Virus record (IMG/VR): IMGVR_UViG_3300023180_000042
Location: 1 to 64,000 of that record
Strand: one strand, 5' to 3'
Origin: a virus
Length of the DNA: 64,000 nucleotides
Shown here: in pieces, positions 8,501 to 17,990 of the stretch
Position numbering within the stretch: position 1 is the first letter of the stretch
How the letters are laid out: each line of letters starts with the position of its first letter
Translations under genes and position numbers: made by a program
The notes under the pieces: generated by a model
The model's input: only the letters and a program-made list of their open reading frames with translations
Databases searched by the model: none
Told to the model about the DNA's origin: nothing

Positions 8501-10987
8501 TATTATTCTGGTCGAAATCAGGTCTCTCGATTCAGTGGTCGATTTGTGTCACGAGTTGTGCCTTCTGACACTCTACGTCAAGCAGTTGGCAATCGTGTTA
8601 TCGATGTTGCATTAATTCCCTGGATGCGCTCTAGAAAGATTTATTTCCACGCTAAGGGATTGAAGCCAAACACTAGACATTATCCTTTCTTTGATGGGAA
8701 AGAAGTTTCTGAATGGTGTCGTGAAGAGCCTGCATTCTTGATGTGGTCTGATCGTGATGATCAAACTGATCCACAAACTAGTTATTGGACAGACGAACAT
8801 CCTGATGGACAATCGCAGTTGATTTCTGACGCGAACGGTGAAATCATTGGTTCTTTCTGGATTCCAAACCCCGCAATAGAATGGAACGTCAGAGCGACAG
8901 ATCGAGAAACACAGTATAAATCACCAAATTTTTATTTTAGAGCAGGCATTCGCGAATTCAAATTACTAGACACCAGTGTTAATGATTGGGGTCGAGCAGA
9001 TAGTAAGTGCTTTGCATACTATGCGGCTGTTGGTGCAATCTGGCATCACTGGAATAATTTGATTACGACTAGACCTTGGGGTTACTGGTGGCCATTGTCG
9101 TACTGGGTTCACTGGGCTCAGATTTACAGTCCAAAAGAACTCAGAAATACACTCGATCAAATACGATCATCGGCTATAAATCTTGTTGATCCTAAATTGT
9201 CAGGTCTCTATGGTCCTGCGCAAGCTGGACTATCAGCGGCAGCTCTTACTGGCCTTGATGCAAATGGTCAAATGTCGCAGATTCTTTCTGACTACATTGA
9301 CGTTGATGCAAATCAGTTTGCAGAAGGATCACCAGCTACTACTATTACAGCGCCACAGAATCCTATGGCACAAACATTTTTCGTTGACAATCAGTTTGGC
9401 GTTACACTGACAAGTCTGCAACTGTACTTCAAAGCAAAAGATGACACGCTTCCTGTTCAGATTCATTTGCGTCCTGTTATTAACGGTAAGCCTGCACACA
9501 ACGAAATTGTTCCTGATTCTCAAGTTGTTTTGAAATCGAGTCAGGTTAGAGTTGTTGGTGAAGATCCTACGTTGGCTGTTATTCAAGAGCGTCCCACAAC
9601 GTTTACGTTCGATGAGCCAGTCTATCTGAAGCCTTGGACATCGTACGCAATTGTTGTGACTTCACAGTCGACCGACTATGAACTGTTTAGTTCTAGAACA
9701 TTGCTACCCGTATTCGGTTCAACTTCGCGAATCACATCGACGCAGAATGCTCCCGGAGCATTGTATCTGCCTCAGAACGGTCTTTCTTGGATCGAAGCAA
9801 AGGATCAGGATCTGATGTATGTTTTGAATCGTGCGAAGTTTGATCTTGGTGGTGGTAGTTTGATTCTGAAAAATGCACCGTTACCTCCAAAACTTCTTGG
9901 TCAAGCTGATCCGACAAAACAATCGCCGAAGCCAAATATTGAAACATTTGCAGGAACGAGAAAAATCTACGTGCATCACGCTAATCATGGTTTAGAACCA
10001 GGCGATCTTTGTAGACTCGACAGTGTTGCTAGTCTTGACTTTGGCGTAAGCGGCTATGCAGGTAGCATTGAAGGTTCTGGTGTATTCACTAATTCAAGTT
10101 CAATCGTATCGTACATCGAAGGAGCACACACAGTGGACTCTGTTGATGTGAATGGTTACTCATTCACTTATGATGTCTTACATCCAGTAGAAACATCATC
10201 AGGTCTCGGTAGTAGTCATAAAACATTATCCAGACGCAACGCTATCTTTAGCACCGCGATGCCTACAATCGAAACTGTAGTTCCGAACTTTACATCAATC
10301 GATGCTGGAGCTAAGTGGTCAGAAGGCAAGATGTTGTCGAGTACTAGAATCAATGCGGCTGGACGATGGAGCCAAGATGCGGATTACTCTAGAGTCACAT
10401 TGATGCAAAACATCGACTTCGACACTCCAAAGGCTATTTACAATCTAGCGGCTGAGGAAGCGAATTTCGGTGCTGGAGTCAGATCAGTATACTTCAAGCT
10501 TGATTTGAAAACATCGAATGATTATGTTTCACCTATCGTCGATATGCAGAGAGCATCTTTGACGCTTGCTGGATTCAAGCTTGACAATCCAACCGTAACA
10601 CCAGGAATTATCTCAGTCGATGAGACAAATCCGACTTCAGGAACAACGGGTTCGAAGCACATTACAACACCTGTATTCCTCGAACAAGATGCTGTAGGCA
10701 TTGATGTCAGAGCGTTAGTAAATATTCCTAATGATGCTGATATCTTGTGTTACTACAGAACTGCTGGTGCAGACGAAAATATACAAGATAAGTATTGGAT
10801 ATATCAGGAGAAAGTTGATAATATCCCATACGACAATTCTCAAGTATATCGAGATGCACAATGGTTGCCTGGTGGTCTAGGTGGTACTCTGAAGCCATTT
10901 AATCAAGCACAGTTTAAGTTTGTGTTTGTGGGTGGCGATAGAGCACCCTCTATTAAGAACCTGAGATACAGATATCTGGCAGTGTAA
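5516..10987 (+). CDS. Giant virion structural protein, DUF4815-like (baseplate/tail)
   Basis: 1823 residues. The N-terminus (residues about 10-60: IYSDDFNEDNNFHQILFNNG, RALQARELTQLQSI) matches the DUF4815 phage structural family found in marine T4-like phages beside gp6/gp8. A middle section (about 780-830) is a short coiled coil, followed by a Trp/Arg-rich region (NNWTWNWAGR), and the C-terminal third is beta-rich. Position suggests a baseplate wedge or peripheral baseplate protein, perhaps replacing T4 gp7/gp10; this is inference. It starts 3 bases after gp8 and its stop overlaps the next ATG by one base. Confidence 0.75.
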   Translation: MATEFTSNTLSGIYSDDFNEDNNFHQILFNNGRALQARELTQLQSIIFQELARFGKNVFKEGAVVNTGGMAVNANIDYIKVSAVNAGGAFADIPIGTVFKNTSTGLEAKVLDVKPRNVDDGFVLDTLYVQYVNSGGTTNSQFGDGDVLFDQSGGGYQITTEIPNATGKGVRFTIGEGDFFVLGHFVHTVEQSIILSPYTQSATTTIGFKVIQDVVTVNDDVNLFDNANGIVNTASPGADRLRIRLQLTELSKITENDTFVFVCNIENSKIVEQVKEIDAYNTVNDLIAQRTFEESGNYVVEPFVASVDEGTFVYLDSSFDLILSSGMAYVNGYRVEKIAPTRLKVPKPKTTETVENDVIPVTYGNYLLADSQRGLMGGQFHDNVYEFYDDFAGPASGTSLGSARIRQVEKADGNYRVYVYDVRIDSDKSLRDAKVLANTTSDKWSLKLEDNGAHLYASTQDNNLLFPLSRPRPESFSDIVLTKQRLQEFIVADGSGVLTLNTLPVGQSYVDTTLWIVADSAAISHTVLTPTNSGRDVQISGAIPGDTYSVLCYVQKTGTRKAKTDTFVNGGKLTVAYDSAARQYYYQFPYVDVHEVRNVNVTNIDGRDMSGDVRLDCGIRDNYYAKSRLILNGDYDSVPTTLHVDYSYYARGGGGDFYDATSYPDNIIFANNIGGVVDQIQQDGTVINIANYLDFRPDETSGAFSAFELPRNGSNITADVSYWLPRADKVILTQEGEVQVLMGQPAGNPQYKPTPDNTLELAKILINGNMHAFDDLRITPVEHRRYTMADIAKLEAKVDELQEYTDLSLLELEQKLFAALDSVGNARAECCNLCDDHSDQTGADTNNPDYSASLDPENKLIRPTFDENNIRLIIDTSLSSGIVKKGDNVYLTHDSEAWATQDLASTTVKVNPFGLVDNVGTLKLSPTSDEWKDPARADRAVPGQGRLDRRQAYLWNNWTWNWAGRSAEDLEYWNPYFDNSIIGIRRRRLVELRERYYSGRNQVSRFSGRFVSRVVPSDTLRQAVGNRVIDVALIPWMRSRKIYFHAKGLKPNTRHYPFFDGKEVSEWCREEPAFLMWSDRDDQTDPQTSYWTDEHPDGQSQLISDANGEIIGSFWIPNPAIEWNVRATDRETQYKSPNFYFRAGIREFKLLDTSVNDWGRADSKCFAYYAAVGAIWHHWNNLITTRPWGYWWPLSYWVHWAQIYSPKELRNTLDQIRSSAINLVDPKLSGLYGPAQAGLSAAALTGLDANGQMSQILSDYIDVDANQFAEGSPATTITAPQNPMAQTFFVDNQFGVTLTSLQLYFKAKDDTLPVQIHLRPVINGKPAHNEIVPDSQVVLKSSQVRVVGEDPTLAVIQERPTTFTFDEPVYLKPWTSYAIVVTSQSTDYELFSSRTLLPVFGSTSRITSTQNAPGALYLPQNGLSWIEAKDQDLMYVLNRAKFDLGGGSLILKNAPLPPKLLGQADPTKQSPKPNIETFAGTRKIYVHHANHGLEPGDLCRLDSVASLDFGVSGYAGSIEGSGVFTNSSSIVSYIEGAHTVDSVDVNGYSFTYDVLHPVETSSGLGSSHKTLSRRNAIFSTAMPTIETVVPNFTSIDAGAKWSEGKMLSSTRINAAGRWSQDADYSRVTLMQNIDFDTPKAIYNLAAEEANFGAGVRSVYFKLDLKTSNDYVSPIVDMQRASLTLAGFKLDNPTVTPGIISVDETNPTSGTTGSKHITTPVFLEQDAVGIDVRALVNIPNDADILCYYRTAGADENIQDKYWIYQEKVDNIPYDNSQVYRDAQWLPGGLGGTLKPFNQAQFKFVFVGGDRAPSIKNLRYRYLAV

Positions 10988-11220
10988 TGAGCAGATATGT
11001 ACCTGTGAAGGGGCACTCTGGCTTAGTTCGTGACACATATTCCAACGCATTGATTAACACCAATGCTCAGGAGATCGAACAAGCCAGAGAGCGTAAACGC
11101 CTCCGTCAACTTGAAAAAGCCCAAAAACAATCACTTGAACAAAAGGTAGAGACTATCGAAAAGGATCTGGATGAAATAAAAAGTATGTTGAAAGACTTGA
11201 TCCACAATTCTTATAAATAA
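10987..11220 (+). CDS. Small coiled-coil virion-associated protein
   Basis: 77 residues. The N-terminal half (MSRYVPVKGHSGLVRDTYSN, ALINTN) resembles a short conserved protein found among marine T4-like structural genes; the C-terminal half (KQSLEQKVETIEKDLDEIKS) is a clear coiled coil. Function unknown. Translationally coupled to the giant gene upstream by a one-base overlap. Its TAA stop lies in the late promoter of the next gene. Confidence 0.7.
   Translation: MSRYVPVKGHSGLVRDTYSNALINTNAQEIEQARERKRLRQLEKAQKQSLEQKVETIEKDLDEIKSMLKDLIHNSYK
11212..11219 (+). promoter_or_regulatory. T4-type late promoter for giant repeat protein
   Basis: Exact TATAAATA overlapping the upstream stop (11218-11220) and 41 bases before the ATG at 11253. 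Confidence 0.8.
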
Positions 11221-11252
11221 AGAATAATTGTTTTTGTGCTGTCGGAAAATTA

Positions 11253-14200
11253 ATGTCTTATCGTCCTCTCAAACACTTAAATGAAGGTGCGTTCAAAGAG
11301 CTACTGACTTCTGAAGAAGACTATCTGGCTTATCGAGCGGGTGTTCATTTAAGTAAAATGACAACAAGTGATTTGTCTGCGCTTTCTACTAACGCGGCAG
11401 GCGAACTTGTTGGTACGTTTGAAGACACTTTTTATACCTCTGGTCTAGGTCCCATTCCTGGCTCGACAATTACTCGCACAATTGCGATTACTCATGCATC
11501 TGATCCTGCTGGATCAACGCACACTTCTACGTTTGGTGCTTTCACGCCTTTACCCACTGTTGTTTATGTGGGAGACACAATTGAACTAACAATTCAAGGC
11601 ACAGCGACAAACACAGGCATTGGATTTGAAGAGATTGAATATCAGTTAGGTATTTCTGGTAGCGCGGCTATAGGAACTATTACTACGACTCCTTCGCCAG
11701 CGGCAACGAGTACGAGTGCAAACGGTCGAGAAGTATCGTGGGAAAATTATCCTGACGGCAATCTTAGCGGTTCTTATCAAGTCACGTGGTCTATTCCGAT
11801 TACCGATGATGGCGTAATCAACTTCACACTCAACGGTACTACTACTGATTTTCAAAACAGTGTTGTAAGTTCTACCGATGCTGAAGTGCTACCTTCTGTT
11901 CGTGTAGAGCCACAGTTGAAGCCAACTACTTCGGCTACACTGTATGAATTATATCAGAACGATGCGAATGTAGCAACCATCGACAACGACAATGCTCTAA
12001 AAAGAAATCCACTCTATTGGGATCGAACTGCAACGCCTGCTGGCTTGAAAGAAATGAGCGATGCAGAACTCGATATTGTAGTTCAAAGACTTCTTTTAAA
12101 AATCTTTGCAAACGATCTTCCCGGTCAGTATCGCCTTGCTACAGTATCTCCGGGCGCACAGTGGTCAGAGTTTATCGCAGATGTATTTGAAGACACTCGT
12201 GGTGACGGTTCACTTGTTACTTATTCTATCTGGGTCAAAACAACCGCAACAGTTCCGACAGTAGTTAAACCTATTTCGCCTTTACGTCAACCGTTGACTA
12301 ACAAGTTTCAAGGTATAAAGGATCTTAATGATTTAGAACTTGAAATGACTTTCGGCGAACGAATGAAGCAGGTTATTCAAGACACTGGCATTGGTAAGTA
12401 TCAACTTCGATCTTCTGCTGACGGACCACCTACAGATCCAGGTACGTGGGAAGCACGTGGTAGTGCAATCGATACAAACCTAACTTACGAATCTGAAACG
12501 GCTTATATTTCAACCGATTCGTATGATATTAACTACGCTTCGCAGTATCAAGGTTCATATGTTCCTGATTACATAGGCGAGTACATTGACACATACGAAT
12601 CCAACTATCTTGGTGAATACGGCGCTACTTATACATCATCTTATACTGGCAATTACGAGGCTACGTACATCGGTACGTTTAGTGGTGATTACGCGCAGAG
12701 TTATATAGGCGATTATCTTCTTGAGTACGCTCAATCTTATGAGAGTGGTTATGAAGGTGAATATGTTCCCAATTATTCGGGTCTTACTGTTGAAGAGCAG
12801 TACACGACCATTTACGAAGCTGAGGACGCGATTGAATTTTATGCGTCAGCATACGCAGAACTTTATGGTGATCTTCCTGTAATTTATACGGGCAACTATG
12901 TTACTCAGTACGTCGAGGAAGTTTATACAGGTAACTTTACGGAACTGTATGTCGGCGATTACGTCATAGACTATAGTGGTAACTTTACAGAAAATTACAT
13001 CGATGATGTCTATACAGGTAACTATATTGACGTATACACTGGCGACTACACAGAAAATTATGAAGGCAACTTTACCGTTAACTATATTCAAACTGAATAT
13101 GCCGGTAACTTTACACAGCCGTACACTGGTGATTTTACAGCCGCATACTCTACGTCTTATGCAGTTACTTACGCACAAGAAAACTATACTGGTAACTATC
13201 AATCAGATTATGCTTCTGAATATCAAGTGCCTTACACAGGCGACTTCTTAGCCACTTATATTCAGTTGATTTACGGTGGTAATTTCATCGAACAATACAG
13301 CGGTGACTTTACTGCAACTTATGCGGGCAACTTTACCGAAACTTATACTCAAGCCCAATATACTGGTAACTACTTGTCACAGTACGCTGGCAACTATCAG
13401 TCTGATTATTCTGGCGATTATATTGGAACTTATGAGCAACAGACTTACACGGGTAACTATATTTCTGATTACACGGGTAACTATCAGTCTCAGTATTCTG
13501 GTGACTTTACTGCCACTTATGCTCAAGCACAATACACAGGTGACTTCATTGTAAGTTACTCTGGTGACTTTATTGCTACATTCCAAGGACAGTATGAAGG
13601 CAATTATCAGTCTCAATACACTGGTAACTTCTTACAGGACTATACTGGTAACTTTATTCAAGGTTTTGAAGGACAATATCAAGGTAACTATCAAGTCAAC
13701 TATGACGGTAATTACATTTCGGACTATGTTACTGCTAGTTACACAGGCGACTTCTTGGCTGTTTATTCGGGCAACTTTGTAGAAACGTTCGAAGGTCAGT
13801 ACACTGGTAACTATCTTTCGACGTATGCTGGCAACTATACTTCAGATTACGTCGGCGATTTTGTTCAGACATTCCAAGGGCAATATGTCACTGTTTACGA
13901 AGAGCCGTATACCGGTAACTTTGTAAACACATTTATTTCTGCTGACTATACAGGCGATTACATCTCGCAATACGAGAGTAATTTCTTGCAAGCGTATTCT
14001 GGTAATTACGTCTCACTTTATGTGCAAGCCAACTATACTGGCAACTTCGCGGCTCAATATACTGGCGACTTTACCGCAAACTATCAAGGCGATTTTCTAA
14101 CTACATTCGTTGATGCGAACTACACTGGTAACTATGCTTCGGATTATGTTCGTGCGTCTTATACCGGTAACTTCCTAGCCACATATTCTGGCGATTTTCT

Positions 14201-17200
14201 TGCCTCTTATACCGGTGACTTTGTTACAACGTTCGTTGATGCGAACTATACTGGTAACTATGTTAGTCAATATTTGGGGACTCGGAATGTAACTTATTCG
14301 GGTAACTACATTTCGAATTACGCACAGGCGAACTATACGGGTAACTTCCTTGCAACATTCGTTGATGCAAACTACACAGGCAACTTCCTAGTAACTTATG
14401 CTGGCGACTTTACTGCTACATTCCAAGGGCAGTATCAAGGTGACTATGAGTCGGGCTATGCTGGCTCATTCGTCGCTCGATATACTGGTGACTTCTTAGG
14501 AACATTCCAGGGTCAATATGTTGGTGATTTCTTAGCCAACTATGATGGCAACTTTATTGCAAATTACGCTGGCGACTTCCTTGCTACGTTCCAAGGGCAG
14601 TATGTTGGTGACTATGTTGGTCAGTATACAAGACAAATCAACGTAGGCTATACAGGAAGCTTTCTGGCGACATTCCAGGGACAGTACACAGGTTCGTTTT
14701 CTCAAACTTATGTAGGGACTTACACAGGCACATATGTCGGTAACTACACTGGTACATATGTCGGAAACTATGCTGGTGCTTATGTATCGGCGGCAGCCAC
14801 TTATCAAGGTGGCTACGCCGGTGCTGCCGCTTGGACATCGTACTTCTTCAGTCTTAGTTCTCCTCGTTATTACTGGTATACGACACAAGCAAGATTTGCT
14901 TTTCCCGTAAACCGTTGGTTTTATTGGAATAATTCATTTCAATCATTGGCGAGCATTGCCAATGACGGATTAGTTCCCTTTTTTAGTCGCGGTTTTGAAT
15001 ATGAAGCGGGTACCATACAATATCAGACAGGATCGTCTTTAAGCACTCTCCGCAACTATTACAATATCAGACGCCGGTCAATTTTTGGTGGCTCAACATA
15101 CACTGGCGGATATACCGGCGGTGGCGGCACTTATACAGGAACATATGTTGGTTCGATTCAGCAAACCTATACTGGCTCGATTCAACAGTCGTACGATGGT
15201 AATTATATTGGCTCTGTTAACATAACATTCGTTGACGCAAACTATACTGGTGACTATCTTGGTCAGTATATACGAGCAATTAATCAAAGTTACACAAGTG
15301 TGTTCCAACAAACATTCGTTGATGCAAACTACACTGGTAACTTTATTGTTAATTATTCAGGCGATTATGTTTCTCGTTATACGGGCAACTTCCTTGCAAC
15401 GTTCGTTGATGCAAACTACTCTGGTAACTTCTTAGCGACATATACCGGCAACTATACTGGTGTATATGTTGGTAGCTTCCTTGCAACGTTTGTTGATGCA
15501 AACTATGTGGGTAACTATGTTTCGAACTATACCGGTGACTTCTTAGGAACGTTCCAGGGTCAGTACGTTGGTGATTTCTTAGCAACATTCCAAGGTCAGT
15601 ATCAAGGCGATTTTATTGCGAACTACGTTGCAACGTTCGAACAAAATTACACTGGTGACTTCCTTGCTACGTTCCAAGGCCAGTATCTGGGTAACTTTGT
15701 AACGCCTTATACTGGCAACTATATTTCAAATTATGCTGGCGACTTTACGGCGGCGTATACTGGAAACTATGTTGGCGATTTCTTAGCCACGTTCCAGGGA
15801 CAATATCTGGGTAACTTTACTGTACAATATACCGGTAATTATCTGAGTCAATATACTTCTGATTTCTTAGCCACGTTCCAGGGACAGTATGTCGGTGATT
15901 ACATTTCGAACTATAATGCAGACTTCAATACTCAGTATCAGTCAAACTTTACGGCAACGTTCCAGGGTCAGTACATTGGTGATTTCTTAGCAACATACAC
16001 TGGCACTTATGACACAATATATGTTCAAGCCGACTACACTGGTAACTTCGTCACAACATACAGTGGTGATTATATCTCTGATTACACCGGTGACTTTACT
16101 GCCAACTTCGTTTCACAGCAATACACTGGTGATTATATCTCTGATTACACTGGTAACTTTGCAGTAACGTATACTGGTAATTATCTCGGCGATTACGTTT
16201 CGCGATACACTGGCGACTACGTTGGAAATTACGCCGATCAAGTGTACGGTGGTGACTTTACTCAAGTCTATACTGGCGACTTTACGAATAACTACGTTGG
16301 CGATTATATTTCTACATACGCTCAAGCAGATTATTCTGGTAACTACGTATCAAATTATCAGGGTAACTTCACGGCGCAGTTCGAAGGTCAATACGTAGGC
16401 AACTTCTTAGAAGATTATACGGGCGACTTTACAGCTATTTACTCTGGTGACTTCCTTCAAGGATTTGCTGGTCAATACGAAGGTAATTATATTACTCCGT
16501 ATACCGGTGATTATATTTCAGCCTATACTGGTGATTTTCTTGCAACGTTTGAAGGTCAATATGTTGGCGATTTCATCGTACAATACACTGGTAACTTCAT
16601 CGAAACTTATGAAGCAGACTTCGTACAAGATTTTGAAGGTCAGTATACTGGTAACTATCAGTCTGACTATACTGGCGATTATGTCGCAATTTATACTGGT
16701 GACTTCTTACAGATTTTCCAAGGGCAATATGTCGGCGATTACGTAAAAGCATATATCGGCAATTATCAGTCAGCCTATACGGGCGATTTCGTATCGATAT
16801 TTGAAGGTCAGTACACCGGTGATTATCTGTCTGATTACACTGGTAACTATCAAGCAAATTATTCAGGCGACTATCTGTCTAACTTCGAAGGTCAGTACAC
16901 TGGTGACTTTATCGTAACATACACAGGCAATTACGAAGTAGACTACACGGGCGACTTTGTTGAATCATACACCCAAGATTATGAGCAAGACTACATAGAA
17001 GATTATGTTGCTCAAGAAGCATACGTAACGGCTTATGCTGGAAACTACACTCCAACATACGAAACAGTTTATACTGGTGATTATACTCCTGATTACGAAG
17101 GTCCATCGGGCGACTATTTAGGAACCTATCTTTCGAATTACACTGAAGAGTTGTATGCGCAAGAGTTTACGGTTGACTACATATCATTAGACTATACGAG

Positions 17201-17495
17201 AAATCGCGAAGAAAGTTACACTGGTGATTCTTATATAGAAACGTACACAACTGATTTCGAATCAAGTACTGATTACGCCACTTATTTGGGCGGTGATGAT
17301 AATGAAGAATATGTAGGAACATTTGAGGGCGCGGGAGATGCAGAAGTTTATGGTGGTTCTCCTTATGAAGGATCTAGTTACGTATCTGATTACAATCGAG
17401 TAGTTACCATCGCAGAAGCATATTTGGATGACGCTAAATTAACATCAACACCAGTAACAATTGAGACATTTACATTATACGTACGTGTTGCTTAA
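11253..17495 (+). CDS. Giant Tyr-Gly octad-repeat virion fibre-like protein
   Basis: 2080 residues. Residues 1-410 are non-repetitive, with an Ig-like beta region and a conserved-looking FQGIKDLNDLELEMTF block. From about 413 to 1960 the chain is built of octads [YF]-x-G-[ND]-[YF]-x-x-x (YTGNYVSQ, YSGDFLAT), spaced by 5-residue units such as FVDAN and by FQGQYxGDF variants. An island at about 1180-1280 rich in Trp/Tyr/Arg interrupts the repeats. The C-terminal 120 residues are acidic and then non-repetitive. No cysteine is seen and almost no Lys lies in the repeats. The regular aromatic spacing suggests a stacked beta structure (solenoid or fibre). Own late promoter; likely a long virion appendage (inference). 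Confidence 0.8.
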   Translation: MSYRPLKHLNEGAFKELLTSEEDYLAYRAGVHLSKMTTSDLSALSTNAAGELVGTFEDTFYTSGLGPIPGSTITRTIAITHASDPAGSTHTSTFGAFTPLPTVVYVGDTIELTIQGTATNTGIGFEEIEYQLGISGSAAIGTITTTPSPAATSTSANGREVSWENYPDGNLSGSYQVTWSIPITDDGVINFTLNGTTTDFQNSVVSSTDAEVLPSVRVEPQLKPTTSATLYELYQNDANVATIDNDNALKRNPLYWDRTATPAGLKEMSDAELDIVVQRLLLKIFANDLPGQYRLATVSPGAQWSEFIADVFEDTRGDGSLVTYSIWVKTTATVPTVVKPISPLRQPLTNKFQGIKDLNDLELEMTFGERMKQVIQDTGIGKYQLRSSADGPPTDPGTWEARGSAIDTNLTYESETAYISTDSYDINYASQYQGSYVPDYIGEYIDTYESNYLGEYGATYTSSYTGNYEATYIGTFSGDYAQSYIGDYLLEYAQSYESGYEGEYVPNYSGLTVEEQYTTIYEAEDAIEFYASAYAELYGDLPVIYTGNYVTQYVEEVYTGNFTELYVGDYVIDYSGNFTENYIDDVYTGNYIDVYTGDYTENYEGNFTVNYIQTEYAGNFTQPYTGDFTAAYSTSYAVTYAQENYTGNYQSDYASEYQVPYTGDFLATYIQLIYGGNFIEQYSGDFTATYAGNFTETYTQAQYTGNYLSQYAGNYQSDYSGDYIGTYEQQTYTGNYISDYTGNYQSQYSGDFTATYAQAQYTGDFIVSYSGDFIATFQGQYEGNYQSQYTGNFLQDYTGNFIQGFEGQYQGNYQVNYDGNYISDYVTASYTGDFLAVYSGNFVETFEGQYTGNYLSTYAGNYTSDYVGDFVQTFQGQYVTVYEEPYTGNFVNTFISADYTGDYISQYESNFLQAYSGNYVSLYVQANYTGNFAAQYTGDFTANYQGDFLTTFVDANYTGNYASDYVRASYTGNFLATYSGDFLASYTGDFVTTFVDANYTGNYVSQYLGTRNVTYSGNYISNYAQANYTGNFLATFVDANYTGNFLVTYAGDFTATFQGQYQGDYESGYAGSFVARYTGDFLGTFQGQYVGDFLANYDGNFIANYAGDFLATFQGQYVGDYVGQYTRQINVGYTGSFLATFQGQYTGSFSQTYVGTYTGTYVGNYTGTYVGNYAGAYVSAAATYQGGYAGAAAWTSYFFSLSSPRYYWYTTQARFAFPVNRWFYWNNSFQSLASIANDGLVPFFSRGFEYEAGTIQYQTGSSLSTLRNYYNIRRRSIFGGSTYTGGYTGGGGTYTGTYVGSIQQTYTGSIQQSYDGNYIGSVNITFVDANYTGDYLGQYIRAINQSYTSVFQQTFVDANYTGNFIVNYSGDYVSRYTGNFLATFVDANYSGNFLATYTGNYTGVYVGSFLATFVDANYVGNYVSNYTGDFLGTFQGQYVGDFLATFQGQYQGDFIANYVATFEQNYTGDFLATFQGQYLGNFVTPYTGNYISNYAGDFTAAYTGNYVGDFLATFQGQYLGNFTVQYTGNYLSQYTSDFLATFQGQYVGDYISNYNADFNTQYQSNFTATFQGQYIGDFLATYTGTYDTIYVQADYTGNFVTTYSGDYISDYTGDFTANFVSQQYTGDYISDYTGNFAVTYTGNYLGDYVSRYTGDYVGNYADQVYGGDFTQVYTGDFTNNYVGDYISTYAQADYSGNYVSNYQGNFTAQFEGQYVGNFLEDYTGDFTAIYSGDFLQGFAGQYEGNYITPYTGDYISAYTGDFLATFEGQYVGDFIVQYTGNFIETYEADFVQDFEGQYTGNYQSDYTGDYVAIYTGDFLQIFQGQYVGDYVKAYIGNYQSAYTGDFVSIFEGQYTGDYLSDYTGNYQANYSGDYLSNFEGQYTGDFIVTYTGNYEVDYTGDFVESYTQDYEQDYIEDYVAQEAYVTAYAGNYTPTYETVYTGDYTPDYEGPSGDYLGTYLSNYTEELYAQEFTVDYISLDYTRNREESYTGDSYIETYTTDFESSTDYATYLGGDDNEEYVGTFEGAGDAEVYGGSPYEGSSYVSDYNRVVTIAEAYLDDAKLTSTPVTIETFTLYVRVA
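12490..17130 (+). repeat. Coding tandem repeats, Tyr-Gly-Asn/Asp octads
   Basis: In-frame 24-base units encoding [YF]-x-G-[ND]-[YF]-x-x-x, well over one hundred by eye. Codons vary freely between units (TATACTGGTAAC, TACACAGGCGAC, TACACGGGTAAC), so the array is old and held by protein selection rather than recent DNA duplication. Some segments, such as those coding TFVDANYTGN, recur almost unchanged at the DNA level (for example near 14105, 14230, 14360, 15315, 15405), suggesting limited later exchange. Confidence 0.85.
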
Positions 17496-17510
17496 AATAT
17501 GGAGTAAATT

Positions 17511-17990
17511 ATGGCAAAGTATGAGTACTTAGATAATGCATTTTGGGAAGCAGAAGATCGCTCAATCGTAAAATGCATTAGGCTAACTACGCTTGAAGGT
17601 CAAGAAGGCAAGAAGAAAAAAGACGTTATGGAGTTTCGCAAGATTCGTCCTGATGGCTCTGAATGCCCTCACTATAAAGAAGTGGTAACAAAAGTAGGCA
17701 TTCCAAAGATTGATGAGAATACTGCTGAACGTAAAGAAAGAAAAGAGCGTGAAGTAAGAGAAAAACGCGCTCATCACGAGCAAAAGAAAAAGACTGCTGA
17801 ACTAGAGCAACTTTTCAATCTTAAGCTTCAAGCCTTTGAAATTGAAGAGATTAAAAATTCTGAAGATCGTGTATTACGTGGCAAGATTCGTAGAGCGCAA
17901 AATGTAGTAGAAATGAATGCGTTGTGTGCAGTTTTGATCGCAAAAGAATTGGGCTATTATGGAGACAAAGATGACGCAGGAGCCAACTAA
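17511..17990 (+). CDS. Charged coiled-coil protein of unknown function
   Basis: 159 residues, ATG 15 bases after the giant repeat gene with a GGAG ribosome site. N-terminal 70 residues are mixed; residues about 70-125 are Lys/Glu/Arg-rich helix (ERKERKEREVREKRAHHEQK). I do not recognise a family. It lies between the repeat protein and the glycosyltransferase-like gene, whose start it overlaps, so the three are probably co-expressed. It could be an assembly chaperone or adaptor for the fibre; this is inference. Confidence 0.65.
   Translation: MAKYEYLDNAFWEAEDRSIVKCIRLTTLEGQEGKKKKDVMEFRKIRPDGSECPHYKEVVTKVGIPKIDENTAERKERKEREVREKRAHHEQKKKTAELEQLFNLKLQAFEIEEIKNSEDRVLRGKIRRAQNVVEMNALCAVLIAKELGYYGDKDDAGAN

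Noticed and set aside
8916-9185. TATAAATC near 8917 and 9174, one base from the late octamer
   Set aside because: Both lie deep inside the DUF4815-like gene with no gene start following, so they are most likely chance.
12490-17130. Regular DNA repeats that might suggest a CRISPR or satellite array
   Set aside because: Units are in frame, vary at synonymous positions, and have no conserved direct repeat plus unique spacer arrangement.
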